Below are positions 1-6,535 of a DNA stretch of 6,565 nucleotides, piece by piece. The position numbers were made by a program, and so were the translations under genes. The DNA comes from an uncultured Eggerthellaceae bacterium (GTDB lineage: Bacteria; Actinomycetota; Coriobacteriia; Coriobacteriales; Eggerthellaceae). The notes under the pieces were generated by a model. That model saw nothing but the letters and a program-made list of their open reading frames with translations. It did not search any database and had not been told where the DNA came from. The stretch is taken from contig CANRPV010000080.1 of assembly GCA_947632575.1 (NCBI GenBank), positions 1 through 6,565 on the forward strand, in the 5' to 3' direction. Positions within the stretch are counted from its first letter, which is position 1, and the number at the start of each line of letters is the position of its first letter.

Positions 1-1320
1 CCTCCCACAGCCGCGCGTCGCCGGAGAGCCATCAATCTGCCTTCTATCGATTCGGGCGCTGTGCTTGATGTCGCGGCTGAGCCGATTCCGACAACCCAGC
101 CGGATAACCTGGTGGTTCAAGAGTTCCAAGAGCGTGAGATGATACAGCCGGCGCCGCTTGACCAGGAGGCTACCGTAAGCGGTCGCGTACGCAATCTGCG
201 CTCGGTGTTGCCGTCGCTGGATCCTAACGCCCAGCCGGAGCCGAGCAATAACACGATCCCGGACGCACCTGACTGGTCGGCTCAAGCTGGCAGCCCGGGC
301 AATCCTCGCCGAGGTCAGATCGCGGGAATACCGACCTTGGAGCCCGTCCAGAGCGCCCCGACAAGTATCAACGCCGCTGGATCCTTTGCCTCGCTCGGTG
401 CCACGGGTGCTTTTGAGCCTTTAGGTGATGAGTTTGTCGAAGATGTGGCACCCGATGAACTCTACATCGACGATGCCGACGATTCAGCCTATGAGGAGAC
501 CATGACCGAGACCGGGGCTTTCTCTGGTCCAGGCTATGTGGATATGCCCCAGTCTCGCGTGCAAAAGTTATTCGGACGCTTCCGTCGTGGCAATAAGAAG
601 AACGAACTGAGTTCGACCCAGGAATGGCTGGACGTCGACGAGAATTTCGACGCTCGCTCTGTCGGAGCCGCCCGCGGTGGTTGGGAGAGCTTTAGGGAAG
701 AGAACTACAACGGGGAAGACGGTTTCTCCGACGAAGATGACTGGTATGGCGGATCCTTCAGCCGGGAGCGTCTTGGCCGCGTGAATATCGCGGAACAAGA
801 ACTCGGCGGCAATTACGGTCAGGATGATGCCGCGGAGGAGGCTATCGAGCGGGAGCAGATCGTTTATTTCCGTCATCCGGACATTGGTGTGGAAGTTTGG
901 TTCGTGTTCCTCGGAGCCCAGCTTGAGGGTAATGCCGGCATGGCGGCCTTTATGGCTGAGCATGCGCAGGACGTAAGCGGATCCATCATCATCGAACTGC
1001 AGACTTTAGGCGCGGGCGAGCTTTGCCTTATCACCGAGGAGGGCTCATACACACCTCATAAGCTTCCTTCGCGAATGGATCGAATCGTTCGCAAGGCGGC
1101 CTCAAGTCTTGGCTTGCGTGTAGGCACCGCAAAGATCGATTGGGAAGACGGAGCGGCGGCGTATGCTCTCAAGCATGGTAATCAGGCTATGCATCTGGCT
1201 GGCATGATGGACGGAAAGCCCGCGTTCAGCGCCCAGTCGAGCGACGTGGCGGAAAACGTCGACGAAGCTTTGATTGCCGAAAACACCGAGCTGGTCATGC
1301 AGATCTTGAAGCAGATCTAA
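1..1320 (+). CDS. M28 aminopeptidase-like protein, probable pseudoenzyme, 5'-truncated by the window edge
   Basis: The frame is open from base 1 to the TAA at 1318-1320. The first usable start (GTG at 61) has no ribosome binding site, so the true start probably lies upstream. Residues are numbered from that GTG. Residues 1-260 look disordered: Pro/Gln-rich, then acidic (about 123-152), basic (about 163-183, RVQKLFGRFRRGNKK) and acidic again (about 211-262). Residues 267-419 form a compact domain whose order of elements resembles the C-terminal half of M28 (aminopeptidase S/Y-like) exopeptidases: strand VEVWFVFLGAQLEG, helix, strand SIIIELQTLGAG, then SSDVAENVDEALI near the end. In active M28 enzymes the matching places carry Glu-Glu, Asp and His; here I read Gln287-Leu288, Gln314 and Ala391. 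The N-terminal half with the first His and Asp would have to lie upstream of the window. Family assignment is by eye and moderately sure; loss of activity is inferred. No signal peptide or membrane segment is visible in this part. Confidence 0.75.
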   Translation, partial: PPTAARRRRAINLPSIDSGAVLDVAAEPIPTTQPDNLVVQEFQEREMIQPAPLDQEATVSGRVRNLRSVLPSLDPNAQPEPSNNTIPDAPDWSAQAGSPGNPRRGQIAGIPTLEPVQSAPTSINAAGSFASLGATGAFEPLGDEFVEDVAPDELYIDDADDSAYEETMTETGAFSGPGYVDMPQSRVQKLFGRFRRGNKKNELSSTQEWLDVDENFDARSVGAARGGWESFREENYNGEDGFSDEDDWYGGSFSRERLGRVNIAEQELGGNYGQDDAAEEAIEREQIVYFRHPDIGVEVWFVFLGAQLEGNAGMAAFMAEHAQDVSGSIIIELQTLGAGELCLITEEGSYTPHKLPSRMDRIVRKAASSLGLRVGTAKIDWEDGAAAYALKHGNQAMHLAGMMDGKPAFSAQSSDVAENVDEALIAENTELVMQILKQI

Positions 1321-1350
1321 GCGATGAAGCTGATCCTGGAGCAGAGCTAG
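1291..1350 (+). repeat. Degenerate 30-bp tandem repeat of the gene's 3' end including its stop
   Basis: The final ten codons (1291-1320, ending GATCTTGAAGCAGATCTAA) are followed directly by a similar 30-bp block (1321-1350, ending GATCCTGGAGCAGAGCTAG). Ungapped, about 20 of 30 bases match, with most matches in the last 22. The second copy keeps the frame and its own stop (TAG), so reading through the TAA would add only nine residues (AMKLILEQS). It could be an old duplication or chance similarity. Confidence 0.45.
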
Positions 1351-1395
1351 CCGAATATAGCCTAATAAAGCTTCTAGTGGAATATATAGCCGAAT
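1321..1395. other. Convergent intergenic spacer
   Basis: This gap separates the 3' ends of two genes that face each other. I found no convincing intrinsic terminator on either strand. It contains the second copy of the 3'-end repeat and then an AT-rich part in which TAGCCGAAT occurs at 1348-1356 and 1387-1395, and ATATAGCC at 1355-1362 and 1384-1391. The function of these short direct repeats is unknown. Confidence 0.5.
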
Positions 1396-3273
1396 CTAAC
1401 CGAGGAACTTTCGGAGGTTCTGCTCGAGTTCCTTGATGTTGATCGGCTTTGCCATAAAACCGTCCATGCCCACTTCCATGGCTCGCACGCGATCCTCGTT
1501 AAAGGCGTTGGCGGTCATCGCGACAATTGGCACGTGGCTTCGCCCCGTGTCGCGCTCATGGGCGATGATGGTCTGCGTGGCCGTGATGCCGTCCATGCGA
1601 GGCATTTGCCAATCCATGAAAACCAACGAGTAGTAACCCTCAGGTTTGATGCCGATCTTCTCGATGGCGTCGAGGCCGTCGACGGCGGTCTCCACCTTCG
1701 GGCCGAACTGCGAAATGAGTTCGTAGGCGATCTCGCGATTGAGCTCATTGTCTTCCACCAAAAGCACGCGTCCTGTGAGCGGCGCATCGGAATCTAGATT
1801 AGCATCCGTGTCTGGCAGCACATCAACGGAGGAGACTTTCAAAGGAAGGATCACGGTAAAGGCCGTGCCCTCACCAGCCTTGCTCTCCACTTTGATAGTG
1901 CCACCCATGAGCTCGATGACGTTTTTCGTAATGGCAAGACCTAGTCCCGTGCCCTCGGTAAAGTGGATGGTCTCGGTGCGCTCGCGCTCGAAGGGGTCGA
2001 AGATATGGGCGAGAAATTCCTGATCGATGCCGATGCCTGTGTCCTCGACGCGGAAGTGATAGTCATGATAATCGGGCTTTGTGCCCTCATGTTCGGTCAC
2101 GATCAGCTTGACGCTTCCACCGGCCGGGGTGTACTTCAAGGCATTGCTGATCAGGTTCATGAGGACCTGATTGATCCTCATGGTGTCTCCGTAGACCATT
2201 TTATGCGCGATCGTGCCAAGCACCACGTCGAAGTTAAGACTCTTGATACGTGCCTGAGGCGCGATGATGGAGACGAACTCCTGAATGAAATCGGAGAAAT
2301 TGAAGGTCTCCTCAGAGAGGACGATCTTGCCGCTTTCGATGGTTCCCATGTCGAGCACGTCGTTGATAAGACTCAGCAGGTGCTTCGATGAGTTGGAGAT
2401 GCGCTTCAGGCAATCCTCCACACGATCCGGATTGTCCTTGTTCGCAAGCGCGATAGTGGTCAAACCCACGATGGCGTTCATCGGGGTTCTAATGTCATGA
2501 GACATATTGGAGAGGAAGGTGGACTTTGCCGCGTTGGCTTTCTCGGCTAACTTCAGGGCGTCTTGAAGATTCTTGTTGAGTTCCATTTCGCGTTGGCGGT
2601 TGCGCGTCAACAAAATGATGTAGATGGCGATGGAGAGGATGACCAGGGTCATGAGAATGCAGGAGATGATGATGGTCTGCGTGCCGGCAGACACGACTGC
2701 TTCATTGGCGTCTGCGACCGCATCGGTGGACTCATCGAGAAGGGTCTGGTCATAAGCCAGCATCTCATCGATGACGGGGTAAACCTTCGTATCTAGGTAG
2801 AGGGTTATCTCTTCGTCGTTCGAATCCCCTTGAGCCATGGACACCAAGGCGTTGAGACTCTCAATCAGCCGAGGATAGAGCTCGACGAGGTTTTGCACGA
2901 GAGAGGGGTTCGTTAAATGGTGGCTTTCGATAAAGTCGATATGTTCGCCCACCTCTTTGATGGTGCTGTCATAAAGCGCATCGACACCCTCGATAGCTTG
3001 GGGAGTACGTACGTAGGTGAGGCGATCCGACACGGTACGTATTTGCACCAGGCGTGTTTCCAGCTGACCTGCCGCCACTGAAACCGGATAGGGTCCTTCG
3101 TTGACCAGGTTTACCCGAAAACTTACCGTCGAAACGTTGTTGACCGTAAAGAAGAAAAAGATGGCGAGGAAAAACAGGGTTACGATTGCAACGACACGAG
3201 AGGTCAAATCCTGGCGATGCCGCAGAGATGCCGACTCATCTTCATGATGTTGCGGTTGTTCCTGTGGGACCAT
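1396..3273 (-). CDS. Membrane-bound hybrid sensor histidine kinase with C-terminal receiver domain
   Basis: The 625-residue protein should autophosphorylate on His and pass the phosphate to its own receiver Asp, the first steps of a phosphorelay. It has a polar N-terminus, TM1 at about 27-44, an extracytoplasmic helical sensor at about 46-199 (four-helix-bundle style, 4HB_MCP-like by eye), and TM2 at about 200-222. A short coiled linker leads to HisKA with the H-box FLSNMSHDIRTPMN (His259, codon at 2497-2499). The HATPase part has Asn373/Asn377, DTGIGI (411-416), FDPFER and GTGLGL (441-446). The receiver spans about 502-625 with acidic pair Glu507-Asp508, phospho-acceptor Asp554 (FMDWQMP, codon at 1612-1614), Thr587 and Lys609-Pro. 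All catalytic motifs are intact. I chose the ATG at 3271-3273 over the one at 3307-3309 because only the former has a good Shine-Dalgarno. No HPt domain is present and no partner regulator is in the window. The ligand is unknown. It diverges from the amino-acid symporter gene. Confidence 0.95.
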   Translation of the reverse strand: MVPQEQPQHHEDESASLRHRQDLTSRVVAIVTLFFLAIFFFFTVNNVSTVSFRVNLVNEGPYPVSVAAGQLETRLVQIRTVSDRLTYVRTPQAIEGVDALYDSTIKEVGEHIDFIESHHLTNPSLVQNLVELYPRLIESLNALVSMAQGDSNDEEITLYLDTKVYPVIDEMLAYDQTLLDESTDAVADANEAVVSAGTQTIIISCILMTLVILSIAIYIILLTRNRQREMELNKNLQDALKLAEKANAAKSTFLSNMSHDIRTPMNAIVGLTTIALANKDNPDRVEDCLKRISNSSKHLLSLINDVLDMGTIESGKIVLSEETFNFSDFIQEFVSIIAPQARIKSLNFDVVLGTIAHKMVYGDTMRINQVLMNLISNALKYTPAGGSVKLIVTEHEGTKPDYHDYHFRVEDTGIGIDQEFLAHIFDPFERERTETIHFTEGTGLGLAITKNVIELMGGTIKVESKAGEGTAFTVILPLKVSSVDVLPDTDANLDSDAPLTGRVLLVEDNELNREIAYELISQFGPKVETAVDGLDAIEKIGIKPEGYYSLVFMDWQMPRMDGITATQTIIAHERDTGRSHVPIVAMTANAFNEDRVRAMEVGMDGFMAKPINIKELEQNLRKFLG

Positions 3274-3280
3274 GGGAAGA

Positions 3281-3288
3281 CTCCTCTC
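3281..3288 (-). promoter_or_regulatory. Ribosome binding site that decides the kinase start
   Basis: On the minus strand GAGAGGAG lies 7 nt before the ATG at 3271-3273. The alternative upstream ATG at 3307-3309 is preceded by ACTTTCCACAAC, which has no Shine-Dalgarno character. The shorter protein (625 residues rather than 637) is therefore preferred. Confidence 0.75.
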
Positions 3289-3440
3289 AACAATCCCATA
3301 GGTTAGCATGTTGTGGAAAGTACCCAGCTTTCGTTACGTTTTTGCTATTTGCGGCTATGTTTTCGTAACCTTTTCATAATAGTGAGTCTTCGCGTAATAC
3401 TGAGCATGGTACCCTATGAAACTCATTGGTCAGGAGCGTA

Positions 3441-3456
3441 ATAAGAGAATAAGAGA
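3441..3456 (+). repeat. Tandem 8-bp repeat ATAAGAGA x2 in the symporter leader
   Basis: ATAAGAGA occurs twice head to tail just before the Shine-Dalgarno of the symporter gene, within a purine-rich leader that continues to 3470. It might act as an unstructured ribosome landing stretch, or have no role. Confidence 0.5.
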
Positions 3457-3461
3457 GTCAT

Positions 3462-3470
3462 GAGAAGGGG
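3462..3470 (+). promoter_or_regulatory. Ribosome binding site of the AGCS symporter
   Basis: GAGAAGGGG ends 6 nt before the ATG at 3477-3479, a good position for initiation, and supports that start. Confidence 0.7.
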
Positions 3471-3476
3471 TGAACA

Positions 3477-4994
3477 ATGGATTTTGAAAGCTTAAACGAG
3501 ATGCTCGTCTCCATCACTAGCGTCATTGATGACTTTATGTATACCTACATTTTGGTCATCCTGCTGGTTTTCGTAGGTCTGTATTTCACCATTCGCACGC
3601 GCTTTGTCCAGATCCGCTACATCAAGGACATGTTCAGCAACCTTCTTGAGAAACGCCATGTAGAGGGTGAAAAAACCATCTCTTCCTTCCAGGCTTTGAT
3701 GGTGTCGACGGCGTCTCGAGTAGGAACGGGAAACATTGCCGGCATCGCGACGGCTATCGCCACGGGCGGCCCTGGCGCCGTCTTTTGGATGTGGCTCATG
3801 GCCATCATCGGCGCCGCGTCGGCGTTCATAGAGTCGACGCTGGCTCAAATTTGGAAGATCAAGGACTCAGGTGGCGCGTTCAGGGGAGGTCCCGCCTATT
3901 ACATCCATCAGGCGTTGCACTCAAGAGCTCTCGGCGTGGTTTTCGCCATCGCCTTGATTCTTTGCTTCGCCTTCGGCTTCAACGGCCTGCAGGCTTTCAA
4001 CATGGCGTCCGCCCTTGAGTACTATATTCCCGATTACGCCACCAATGGCACGGCCGTGGGACTTGGTATTTTCCTCGTGGTTATGACGGCTTTCGTCATC
4101 TTCGGCGGCTCGAAGCGCATCAGCGTCATCACCTCGATCATCGTGCCCATCATGGCCATCAGCTACATTCTGCTTGCCATTTGGATCACGGTCACCAATT
4201 TGTTCGAGATCCCCGCCGTATTCGCGCTCGTGTTTGAGTCCGCCTTCGATTTCCACTCGGTTGTGGGTGGTTTTGCCGGTTCGGTGGTAATGCTGGGTAT
4301 CAAGCGAGGCCTTTTCTCCAACGAAGCCGGCATGGGATCGGCGCCGAACGCCGCAGCCACCGCATCGGTTTCTCATCCCTGCAAACAGGGTCTCGTGCAA
4401 AGCCTTTCCGTCTACATCGACACGCTGCTCATCTGCTCCTGCTCGGCGATCATGGTGCTGGTGTTCTTCGTGCAGAACCCTGAGCTCGCTCAGTCCCTCA
4501 ACGGCATACCGCTGGTGCAGATGGCCATCGCTCACTCCGTGGGAGAAATCGGCATTCACTTCACGACGTTCGCGATCTTCGCCTTCGCATTCTCAAGCTT
4601 GATCGGCAACTACTTCTACGCCGAAAGCAATCTTCTGTTCATCAAGAACAACAAGATCTTGCTCTTCGTGTTTAGGCTTTTATGCCTCGCCGTGATCATG
4701 TATGGCTGCCTCAACAGCTTCGATCTGGCCTGGAATCTTGCCGACATCTTCATGGGATTCATGGCGATCATCAACCTCGTTTCTATTATTCTTTTGGGGA
4801 AATGGGCTTTGGCCGCTCTGGAGGATTACACTCGTCAGAGGAAAGAGGGCAAAGATCCTATCTTTGTGGCCGATTCCATCAAAGGAATGCCGGCAACTCA
4901 GTGCTGGCACCTGGAGGAAATTGACCAGCTGGGTCCCGAACCTTTGCAGGAGTACCTGGAGGACGCATTGGACGCTCAGCCTGGTTTGAAATAA
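3477..4994 (+). CDS. AGCS-family sodium:alanine/glycine symporter
   Basis: This 505-residue inner-membrane protein belongs to the alanine-or-glycine:cation symporter family (AlsT/DagA-type), which imports alanine or glycine with Na+ (some members H+). Family hallmarks are clear: FQALMVSTASRVGTGNIAGI (71-90), GGPGAVFWMW (97-106), FRGGPAYYI (135-143), KRGLFSNEAGMGSAPNAAAT (276-295) and NYFYAE (378-383). About ten or eleven hydrophobic segments are visible, among them 22-39, 98-118, 150-168, 193-212, 218-240, 308-331, 360-380, 392-410 and 418-442. A hydrophilic C-terminal tail of about 60 residues should face the cytoplasm. The length is normal for the family and no frame damage is seen. The exact substrate (L-Ala, D-Ala, Gly, or Gln as in some relatives) cannot be told from sequence. 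The gene diverges from the hybrid kinase, so control by that kinase is possible but unproven. A hairpin follows 9 bp after the stop. Confidence 0.96.
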   Translation: MDFESLNEMLVSITSVIDDFMYTYILVILLVFVGLYFTIRTRFVQIRYIKDMFSNLLEKRHVEGEKTISSFQALMVSTASRVGTGNIAGIATAIATGGPGAVFWMWLMAIIGAASAFIESTLAQIWKIKDSGGAFRGGPAYYIHQALHSRALGVVFAIALILCFAFGFNGLQAFNMASALEYYIPDYATNGTAVGLGIFLVVMTAFVIFGGSKRISVITSIIVPIMAISYILLAIWITVTNLFEIPAVFALVFESAFDFHSVVGGFAGSVVMLGIKRGLFSNEAGMGSAPNAAATASVSHPCKQGLVQSLSVYIDTLLICSCSAIMVLVFFVQNPELAQSLNGIPLVQMAIAHSVGEIGIHFTTFAIFAFAFSSLIGNYFYAESNLLFIKNNKILLFVFRLLCLAVIMYGCLNSFDLAWNLADIFMGFMAIINLVSIILLGKWALAALEDYTRQRKEGKDPIFVADSIKGMPATQCWHLEEIDQLGPEPLQEYLEDALDAQPGLK

Positions 4995-5003
4995 AAGGGA
5001 AAG

Positions 5004-5043
5004 CTTTCGTGCGCCTTTTGCGTTAAAGTAAGGCGCACGAAAG
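5004..5043 (+). terminator. Strong hairpin after the symporter gene, terminator or attenuator
   Basis: Perfect 14-bp arms CTTTCGTGCGCCTT (5004-5017) and AAGGCGCACGAAAG (5030-5043) enclose a 12-nt loop. The stem can extend by a G-U and an A-U pair. No T-run follows directly on the plus strand; the nearest, TTTTT, is at 5059-5063. On the minus strand the hairpin is followed by CTTTCCCTTTTATTT, a better U-tract, although no minus-strand gene ends here. It most likely limits read-through from the symporter gene into the NlpC/P60 gene, perhaps only partly. Confidence 0.7.
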
Positions 5044-5070
5044 TTCCAAAAGAAGGTGTTTTTGTAAGGC

Positions 5071-6441
5071 ATGTTGTTTTTCCGACCGCGACGGTCTGAC
5101 GTTGAGTTTTTAACGATTCATAAAGTTTCCGCCCACAAGAAATCATCCTCAAAAGCAAAAAGGATCGCTGCGACGGTAAGCTGTCTCGTCATGGCTGTTG
5201 GTTTTGCGTTCTCGCCCGCGTTATCGTTTGGGGCGTTGAGCGCCTTAGCGCAAGAGAGCACCCCGATCGCGGCGGCGCCAAACTCTTCGGCCGCCGGCGG
5301 GCCAAGCTATGACGGTGGGTCTTCGGGCAGTTTGGGCAGCGGATCAAGTGGTTCGGCTGGCTCGGGCGGAACGAGCGAATCGGGCGGAACCGGTAGCTCA
5401 AACGGCTCAACAGGCTCAGGTGGTTCATCTCAAGGATCGTCCGGATCGGGTTCTACCGGCACTCAACCGCAGACGCCATCAGGTAGTGGTTCCGGCGGCC
5501 AACAAGCGGGAAGCACCGACTCAGGTGGCTCGACCAACCCCGCTGACCCTTCCGATTCGACGGATCCCGGTCTCGGGGATGGCTCAGAGGAAGGCGTACT
5601 TCCTGGTGAAGAGGGCGAAGGCGTCGAAGGAGAGGGCGAAGAGGAGCTCCCGCCAGAGGAAGATGGGGAGATAAATTTTGATGACATCCCTGAGGAGCTT
5701 CTCGTAAATCGTGACGAGGAAATTACTGAAGAGGTCGCGGAGGAGATCGAAAACGGCGATTATTCCGCCTTGCCCGATGCTGAAAATGGTGATGATCCGC
5801 GAGATCATCTCTATGATCCTGTAGCCTCTTATCGCTATATCCCCAATCGTGGGTTTGCTCAGGATGTTCCCCAGGAGGTGCGTGCCGCCATCGTGGCCGC
5901 CGCCGAGGAGCAGCTTGGGAAGCCCTACGTGTGGGGCGCGTCAGGGCCCAACACCTTCGATTGCTCTGGGCTGACCATGTATTGCTATGCGCAGGTGGGC
6001 ATTGAACTTCCGCATTATTCCGGCGCGCAACCTATGGTGGCTGATGCGGTGTTGCCGGTAGATTTGGCGCAGCCTGGGGATATCCTCTATCGCCCCGGCC
6101 ACGTGGCGATCTATGTGGGCGGAGACACCTACATCCACGCGCCGGCTGCTGGTGATGTGGTTCGTTATGGAACGGGTATCCACGCGTTTACCAATGTTCT
6201 CGAGTTTGCCATGCCGGCTCAAGAGACACAGGAAACACCTGCTGCGGCGACCATCGATCGCAGTAATCTGCCTGGTGATTTCGATGCCGCCCTGCAGCAG
6301 AGCTTGCATCCGCCGATCCCCGGAGCTGATGAGGGCTCCTCTACCACCGATATGGTTATCGGAATCATTACACTTCTTGGGACGGCGTTTCTGGGGTTCG
6401 TGCCACGTTTGGGTATAACGCTTGCCGGAGTCTTTGGGTAA
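5071..6441 (+). CDS. Secreted or membrane-anchored NlpC/P60 cell-wall peptidase
   Basis: NlpC/P60 enzymes are cysteine peptidases that usually cut the gamma-D-Glu to diamino-acid bond in peptidoglycan stem peptides. In this 456-residue protein residues 1-31 are a long basic n-region, 32-59 a hydrophobic signal core with likely cleavage near SALA-Q (60/61), about 71-157 a Gly/Ser-rich linker, and about 173-245 very acidic. The catalytic domain (about 268-385) shows GKPYVWGASGPNTFDCSGL with nucleophile Cys298, then PGHVAIYVG with His344 and YIHAP with His356, so the triad looks complete. The tail ends in a hydrophobic segment (428-444), a Pro-Arg, and another short hydrophobic stretch, which could anchor the protein; no LPXTG sortase motif is present. 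The start is bounded: an in-frame TAA lies at 5065-5067 and no other start codon except TTG at 5074 precedes the signal core. The Shine-Dalgarno AAGAAGGTG (5050-5058) is further from the ATG than usual. No SH3 or other wall-binding domain was recognised. Confidence 0.93.
   Translation: MLFFRPRRSDVEFLTIHKVSAHKKSSSKAKRIAATVSCLVMAVGFAFSPALSFGALSALAQESTPIAAAPNSSAAGGPSYDGGSSGSLGSGSSGSAGSGGTSESGGTGSSNGSTGSGGSSQGSSGSGSTGTQPQTPSGSGSGGQQAGSTDSGGSTNPADPSDSTDPGLGDGSEEGVLPGEEGEGVEGEGEEELPPEEDGEINFDDIPEELLVNRDEEITEEVAEEIENGDYSALPDAENGDDPRDHLYDPVASYRYIPNRGFAQDVPQEVRAAIVAAAEEQLGKPYVWGASGPNTFDCSGLTMYCYAQVGIELPHYSGAQPMVADAVLPVDLAQPGDILYRPGHVAIYVGGDTYIHAPAAGDVVRYGTGIHAFTNVLEFAMPAQETQETPAAATIDRSNLPGDFDAALQQSLHPPIPGADEGSSTTDMVIGIITLLGTAFLGFVPRLGITLAGVFG
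5281..5805 (+). other. Low-complexity Gly/Ser linker and acidic segment within the NlpC/P60 gene
   Basis: Codons 71-157 encode an irregular Gly/Ser/Thr-rich stretch with units such as GGTSESGGTGSS, and codons 173-245 encode a Glu/Asp-rich stretch (for example PGEEGEGVEGEGEEELPPEE). The DNA repeats are too imperfect for a clear period. Such regions are flexible spacers in surface proteins; the acidic part might bind cations or avoid wall polyanions, which is speculation. Confidence 0.8.
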
Positions 6442-6466
6442 AGAAGATTCGACCCAAGCGTTTTAA
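6417..6466 (+). terminator. Terminator-like inverted repeat overlapping the NlpC/P60 stop codon
   Basis: AACGCTTG (6417-6424) pairs with CAAGCGTT (6455-6462), which runs into TTAATT. Inside the 30-nt loop TCTTT (6431-6435) can pair with AAAGA (6440-6444). The outer stem is 8 bp with a short T-rich tail. This is the only plausible terminator for the gene in view, but the large loop and weak tail make it uncertain. Confidence 0.4.
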
Positions 6467-6510
6467 TTAGAGAGCGTTACACCAAAAAGCATCAGGCTGA
6501 AGATTCGACC
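6443..6510. repeat. 12-bp direct repeat GAAGATTCGACC
   Basis: Exact copies lie at 6443-6454 and 6499-6510, their starts 56 bp apart, both between the NlpC/P60 stop and the possible next gene. They might be binding sites or the trace of a small duplication; the bases around them do not match further. Confidence 0.55.
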
Positions 6511-6535
6511 GAAGGCAGCTGAAGAGGTTGGTCAA

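Larger units (their letters stand above)
3274..3476. promoter_or_regulatory. Divergent control region between kinase and symporter genes
   Basis: These 203 bp must hold promoters for both genes. Candidate -10 elements on the plus strand are CATAAT (3375-3380) and TAATAC (3395-3400); the latter has a weak TTTTCA (3371-3376) 18 bp upstream. No strong consensus pair stands out on either strand. Related motifs recur: TTTCGTTAC (3329-3337), TTTCGTAAC (3361-3369), and GCGTAATA at 3392-3399 and 3436-3443. The first two start 32 bp apart, about three helical turns, which would suit protein binding on one face. No known riboswitch fold was recognised. The promoter calls are weak. Confidence 0.4.

Noticed and set aside
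568..963. 131-codon open frame on the minus strand inside the first gene
   Set aside because: It overlaps the M28-like reading frame and has no recognisable domain; the plus-strand frame is longer and open across the whole region.
1963..2391. 142-codon open frame on the plus strand inside the kinase gene
   Set aside because: It is the complement of the HisKA and HATPase region, which is fully explained by the kinase.
3307..3476. Possible riboswitch in the leader of the symporter gene
   Set aside because: No glycine-, lysine- or other known riboswitch core was recognised, and the leader is mostly AT- and purine-rich without a strong fold.
3921..4559. 212-codon open frame on the minus strand inside the symporter gene
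   Set aside because: It is antisense to a clearly conserved AGCS protein, its translation is His/Asp/Gly-rich without domain features, and there is no sign of its own control signals.
5281..5541. Possible CRISPR or tandem DNA repeat in the Gly/Ser region
   Set aside because: There are no regular spacers or exact repeat units; the pattern comes from Gly/Ser codons in one continuous reading frame.
5463..5687. Ser/Pro-rich open frame antisense to the NlpC/P60 linker
   Set aside because: Its composition is the expected by-product of reading Gly/Ser and Glu codons on the opposite strand.
6229..6441. Possible sortase anchor at the C-terminus of the NlpC/P60 protein
   Set aside because: A hydrophobic tail is present but no LPXTG-like motif precedes it; NLPGD near codon 400 is a poor match and too far upstream.
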